The notes beneath the pieces were generated by a model that was not told the origin of the DNA, searched no databases, and saw only the letters and a list, made by a program, of their open reading frames with translations. Positions 5,501 to 8,730 of a stretch of 8,730 nt of DNA are shown here, one piece after another. A program made the position numbers and the translations under genes. Origin of the DNA: an uncultured Atopobium sp. (GTDB lineage Bacteria; Actinomycetota; Coriobacteriia; Coriobacteriales; Atopobiaceae); contig CAMPCT010000079.1 in assembly GCA_946647055.1 (NCBI GenBank), positions 1-8,730 of the forward strand, read 5' to 3'. How positions within the stretch are numbered: position 1 is the first letter of the stretch; each line of letters starts with the position of its first letter.

Positions 5501-6847
5501 ATGGGGCGCTCTGGAGGAAGCGCGATCACGACGCCGCGCGCAGTCGAGCTGCGTGGTGTCTCGATCCCGCACAACAAGGCGACCGCCGAGCTTGAGACGA
5601 CATACATGCCGCTCCCAAGCCAGGTGATCATGCCTATGAGCCAGCATGTGGGCACACCGTGCAAGCCGCTGGTCAAGCGCAACGATGAGGTCCTCGTCGG
5701 CCAGTGCATCGGTCATGTCGATGCCCGCATGACGGCGGACATCTTCTCGCCCGTCTCGGGCAAGGTCAAGGAAATCCGCAGCATGCACTACTCGGACGGA
5801 CGAGTCTGCGACGCCGTCGTCATCATCCCCGACGGCAACCAGACGCCCGACCCCAGCATCGCGAAGCCGGAGGTCAACGACTTCAAGGGCCTCGTCGAGG
5901 CGCTCAGCCACTCGGGCATCGTCGGCCTGGGCGGCGCGGGCTTCCCGGCTGGCCTCAAGATGGACACCGACCTCAGCAACATCGACACCTGGCTGGTCAA
6001 CGGCGCCGAGTGCGAGCCGTACCTGTCGGGCGACTACCGCGAGATGGTCGAGCATCCCGACGACATCCTCGCCGGCATCAAGGCCTGCCTGGACTTCTCG
6101 GGCGTGCCCAAGTCGCTCATCTGCATCGAGGCCAACAAGCCCAAGGCCATCGAGCTGCTGCATGAGATGGCCGCCGACGACCCGCGCATCGACGTCTTCA
6201 CGCTGCCGGCGCGCTATCCGCAGGGTGCCAGCCGCGTCATCCTGCGCAACGTCACCGGCCGTTCCGTCCCGCGCGGCGGCCACCTCACCGACGTGGGCGC
6301 CCTGCTCTTCAACGTGACGACCATGTCCGAGATCGGCCGTTACCTCAAGACGGGCATGCCGCACATCAAGCGCCGCCTCACCGTCATGGGCGACGCCATC
6401 GAGAGGCCCCAGAACCTCGAGGTCTTCATTGGCACGCCCATCCGCGAGATCCTGGAGTACTGCGGCCTCAACTGCGAGCCTGCCAAGGTCATCATCGGTG
6501 GCCCCATGATGGGCAGCACGCAGGTCGACCTCGACGCGCCCATCGTGCGCATGAACAGCGGCCTGCTCGCCTTCAAGGAGGGCACGCTGCCCACCTACCG
6601 CACCACGGCGTGCATCCGCTGCGACCAGTGCATCGACAACTGCCCCATGCACCTGGCCCCCATCGACATCCAGAAGGCCTACAAGCGCGACGACGTCAAG
6701 GCCCTCGACAAGCTCATGGCCGACCTCTGCGTGGAGTGCGGCACCTGCTCGTACGTGTGCCCGGCAAAGCAGCCGCTGGCCCAGTCCGTCCGCCTGGCGC
6801 GCGCAAAGCTCCGCGCCGAGCAGCGCAAGGCAAGAGGGAGGCGATAG
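5501..6847 (+). CDS. rnfC: Rnf electron transport complex subunit RnfC
   Basis: RnfC is the peripheral subunit on the cytoplasmic side of the Rnf complex, where NAD(H) and electrons from ferredoxin meet. It has 448 residues, the usual length for the short form without the long repeat tail of E. coli RsxC. The GLGGAGFPAGLK motif (142-153) is the NADH/FMN site shared with NuoF. It is followed by NGAECEPYLSGDYREM, a conserved RnfC stretch. Two [4Fe-4S] motifs of the CxxCxxCxxxCP type follow: C371, C374, C377, C381 and C410, C413, C416, C420. The C-terminus is a basic helix. AGGAG at 5491-5495, 5 bases before the ATG, sets the start. It is the first gene of the operon and ends 1 base before rnfD. 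The order C-D-G-E is that of the Acetobacterium/Clostridium rnf operons. Confidence 0.96.
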   Translation: MGRSGGSAITTPRAVELRGVSIPHNKATAELETTYMPLPSQVIMPMSQHVGTPCKPLVKRNDEVLVGQCIGHVDARMTADIFSPVSGKVKEIRSMHYSDGRVCDAVVIIPDGNQTPDPSIAKPEVNDFKGLVEALSHSGIVGLGGAGFPAGLKMDTDLSNIDTWLVNGAECEPYLSGDYREMVEHPDDILAGIKACLDFSGVPKSLICIEANKPKAIELLHEMAADDPRIDVFTLPARYPQGASRVILRNVTGRSVPRGGHLTDVGALLFNVTTMSEIGRYLKTGMPHIKRRLTVMGDAIERPQNLEVFIGTPIREILEYCGLNCEPAKVIIGGPMMGSTQVDLDAPIVRMNSGLLAFKEGTLPTYRTTACIRCDQCIDNCPMHLAPIDIQKAYKRDDVKALDKLMADLCVECGTCSYVCPAKQPLAQSVRLARAKLRAEQRKARGRR

Positions 6848-6848
6848 C

Positions 6849-7826
6849 ATGGCGCCCGAAAACACCGCGGCCGAGAGCGGCCGCCCGCTGATCCTGCACG
6901 TCATGCCCCAGATCACCAGCCCGGTGACCACCCAGGTCATCATGCGCAACGTCCTCATCGCCATGGCGCCCACCATCGTCGCGGCCGGCGTGCTCTTTGG
7001 CATCCGCGCCCTCGTGGTGATTGCCGTGGCCGTGGCCTCCTGCATGGGCTTCGAGTGGCTCTGGTGCTACCTGCGCAAGCTCCCCAACACGGTCGACGAC
7101 CTCTCCGCGGCCGTCACGGGCGTGCTGCTTGCCTTCAACGTGCCCTCGACCATGCCCCTCTACATGGTGGTGATCGCCTCGTTCGTGGCCATCATCATCA
7201 CGAAGGAGCTGTTCGGCGGCATCGGCTTCAACTTCGCCAACCCCGCCGTGGTGGGCCGCCTCTTCCTGGCGGTGGCCTTCCCGGTGGCCATGACCTCGTT
7301 CGTGGCGCCCCAGGTGACGCTCTCGCCGGTCGACGTCGTGAGCTCCGCGACGCCGCTCGCAGCCTCGGCGCAGCCGCTCTCGTACCTCGAGCTCATGCTC
7401 GGCACGCACATGGGCGTGCTGGGCGAGACCTGCGCGGCGACCCTGCTGCTGGGCCTGGTGTGGCTGCTCGTCACGGGCACCATCACCTGGCACGTGCCGG
7501 TGGTCTACGTGGCGACCGTCGCCCTCCTGAGCCTGCTCGTCGGCCGTGACCCCATCGCGCAGGTCCTCTCCGGCGGCCTGCTCATGGGTGCCATCTTCAT
7601 GGCGACCGACTACTCCACCTCGCCCTCCACGCTGCGCGGCAAGCTCGTCTTCGCGCTGGGTTGCGGCCTCATCACCAGCCTCATCCGCTTCTGGGGCAAC
7701 CTCAACGAGGGTGTCGCCTTCTCGATCCTGTTCATGAACCTGCTGGTACCGCACATCGACGCCCTCATCGTCAACACGCCCGTTGGCGGCGAGGCCGCAA
7801 GGAAGGGAGGGAAGGCCCATGAGTAA
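6849..7826 (+). CDS. rnfD: Rnf electron transport complex subunit RnfD
   Basis: RnfD is an integral membrane subunit, related to NqrB, that carries a covalently bound FMN and helps form the ion pathway. The 325 residues are normal in length and mostly hydrophobic, with a run of membrane helices from about residue 32 to 310. Family motifs include ELFGGIGFNFANPAVVGRLF and TDYSTSP. The flavinylated Thr is expected at T168 in the sequence VSSATPL; most family members have GAT here, so Ser replaces the Gly. The C-terminal NEGVAFSILFMNLLVPHID is also typical. GGGAGG (6836-6841), 7 bases before the ATG, supports the start. The gene overlaps rnfG by 8 bases, implying translational coupling. Confidence 0.95.
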   Translation: MAPENTAAESGRPLILHVMPQITSPVTTQVIMRNVLIAMAPTIVAAGVLFGIRALVVIAVAVASCMGFEWLWCYLRKLPNTVDDLSAAVTGVLLAFNVPSTMPLYMVVIASFVAIIITKELFGGIGFNFANPAVVGRLFLAVAFPVAMTSFVAPQVTLSPVDVVSSATPLAASAQPLSYLELMLGTHMGVLGETCAATLLLGLVWLLVTGTITWHVPVVYVATVALLSLLVGRDPIAQVLSGGLLMGAIFMATDYSTSPSTLRGKLVFALGCGLITSLIRFWGNLNEGVAFSILFMNLLVPHIDALIVNTPVGGEAARKGGKAHE

Positions 7827-8367
7827 CGAGACCAAGCCCTCGACCTTCGAGACCATCCGTCCCGTCATCGTGCTCGTCGCCATCTGTGCCGTCGCCGGCA
7901 CGCTCCTTGGCGTCGTCCACGACATCACCCAGCCCATCGCCGACGCCATCGCCGAGGAGCGCGCGCAGGAGACCTACGCCGCCCTCGTGCCCGAGGCCGC
8001 GTCCTTCGAGTCGCTCGACTGCACGGTCGAGGGTTGCACCGCCGCCCTCGCCGCACAGGATGCCTCCGGCAACGCCATCGGCTACGTCATCGTGGCCCAG
8101 TCCAAGGGCTATGGCGGGCAGGTGCCCATCGCCGTCGCCTTCGACCTTGACGGCAACGTGACCAGCATCACCGCCATGGCGAACGGCGAGACGCCCGGCC
8201 TGGGCACGCGCGTCGCCGAGGAGTCCTACATCGGCCAGTACGTGGGCCTCACGGCTGCCCCCATCACGGCCGATGACATCGACCTCATCAGCGGCGCGAC
8301 CATCTCGTCCAAGGCCGCCCTGTCCGCGTTCAACATCGCCGTCGAGGCATTCGAGGAGGTGCGCTAA
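7819..8367 (+). CDS. rnfG: Rnf electron transport complex subunit RnfG (covalent FMN)
   Basis: RnfG is a membrane-anchored subunit with an FMN-binding domain on the outer face, related to NqrC. It has 182 residues. One N-terminal membrane helix spans about residues 15-33 ([18 protein letters not shown]). The FMN-binding domain shows KGYGG (96-100), ETPGLG (124-129) and the flavinylation motif SGATISS (158-164), with T161 as the expected phosphoester-linked residue. I chose the ATG at 7819 because GGGAGG (7805-7810) is 8 bases upstream. An earlier in-frame start at 7783 would add 12 residues with no family resemblance and a larger overlap with rnfD. The attachment of FMN presumably needs an ApbE flavin transferase, which is not encoded here. 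Confidence 0.95.
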   Translation: MSNETKPSTFETIRPVIVLVAICAVAGTLLGVVHDITQPIADAIAEERAQETYAALVPEAASFESLDCTVEGCTAALAAQDASGNAIGYVIVAQSKGYGGQVPIAVAFDLDGNVTSITAMANGETPGLGTRVAEESYIGQYVGLTAAPITADDIDLISGATISSKAALSAFNIAVEAFEEVR

Positions 8368-8730
8368 TGGCTGACCAGGCAATCAAGGCCGCCGAGGGCC
8401 CGTCGATGGGCCAGATCTTCGCGCGCGGCTTCCTGACCGAGAACCCCTCCCTGCGCCAGATGCTGGGCCTGTGCCCCACGCTCGCCGTGACCACCGCCGT
8501 CTCCAACGGCATCGGCATGGGACTTGCCACCACGTTCGTCCTGGTGTGCTCCGGCATCGTGGTGTCCCTGCTGCGCAAGGCCATCCCCAACTCCGTCCGC
8601 ATCCCCGCCTTCATCACCGTCATCGCGAGCTTCGTCACGCTCGTCATGATGATCGTCAAGGCCTACCTGCCCGCCCTCGACGACGCCCTGGGCATCTACC
8701 TGCCGCTCATCGTCGTCAACTGCATCGTGC
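8367..8730 (+). CDS. rnfE: Rnf electron transport complex subunit RnfE, N-terminal part (3' end outside window)
   Basis: The first 121 residues of RnfE, an integral membrane subunit related to RnfA and NqrD, are visible. Hydrophobic helices alternate with conserved motifs: [19 protein letters not shown] (24-42), [17 protein letters not shown] (70-86) and [14 protein letters not shown] (108-121). C36 in LGLCP and C119 in VVNC correspond to the Cys residues that, with those of RnfA, hold a membrane-embedded [2Fe-2S] cluster. The ATG overlaps the rnfG stop codon by one base (TAATG). GGAGG at 8355-8359 is 7 bases upstream. The reading frame is open to the window edge; rnfA and rnfB would be expected next if the operon follows the common order. 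Confidence 0.95.
   Translation, partial: MADQAIKAAEGPSMGQIFARGFLTENPSLRQMLGLCPTLAVTTAVSNGIGMGLATTFVLVCSGIVVSLLRKAIPNSVRIPAFITVIASFVTLVMMIVKAYLPALDDALGIYLPLIVVNCIV

Noticed and set aside
5486..7949. Long minus-strand open frames opposite rnfC and rnfD
   Set aside because: They are rich in His, Asp, Gly and Arg, lack family motifs, and cover genes with complete iron-sulfur and flavin motifs on the + strand.

Overview
This GC-rich window (most third codon positions are G or C) carries ordinary bacterial housekeeping and energy genes, all on the + strand. Protein style and gene content suggest an anaerobic actinobacterium, most likely of the Coriobacteriia (Olsenella/Atopobium/Collinsella type). 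The clues are GC content, a Rnf complex in the order C-D-G-E, and a membrane-anchored glycoside hydrolase family 3 enzyme with its catalytic domain at the C-terminus. The taxonomic placement is inference; no 16S rRNA or other marker is present.

Layout. (1) 2-694 is the 3' end of a GH3 beta-glycosidase, closed by a strong intrinsic terminator at 718-749. (2) 753-857 is a non-coding stretch with two adjacent inverted repeats, followed by a likely dnaX promoter near 944. (3) 982-4261 is the recombination/replication cluster dnaX - ybaB/ebfC - recR, with gaps of 3 and 4 bases. After a G-rich hairpin, an unrecognised single-pass membrane protein follows at 4305-5105. (4) 5144-5333 holds a palindrome, a promoter, tRNA-Asp(GTC) and an intrinsic terminator. 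(5) 5334-5500 is a relatively AT-rich leader with a -10 box inside a small palindrome. (6) 5501 to the window end is the rnf operon: rnfC, rnfD, rnfG and the start of rnfE, with a 1-base gap, then overlaps of 8 bases and 1 base.

How the genes work together. DnaX, YbaB and RecR form a widely conserved cluster for clamp loading, nucleoid association and recombinational repair. The Rnf subunits form a membrane complex that couples ferredoxin:NAD+ oxidoreduction to ion transport; rnfA and rnfB are expected just past the right edge.

I did not find a clearly new biological system. The items most worth a second look are the double inverted repeat upstream of dnaX, the long tau tail of DnaX, the unknown membrane protein behind recR, and the palindrome over the rnf promoter.
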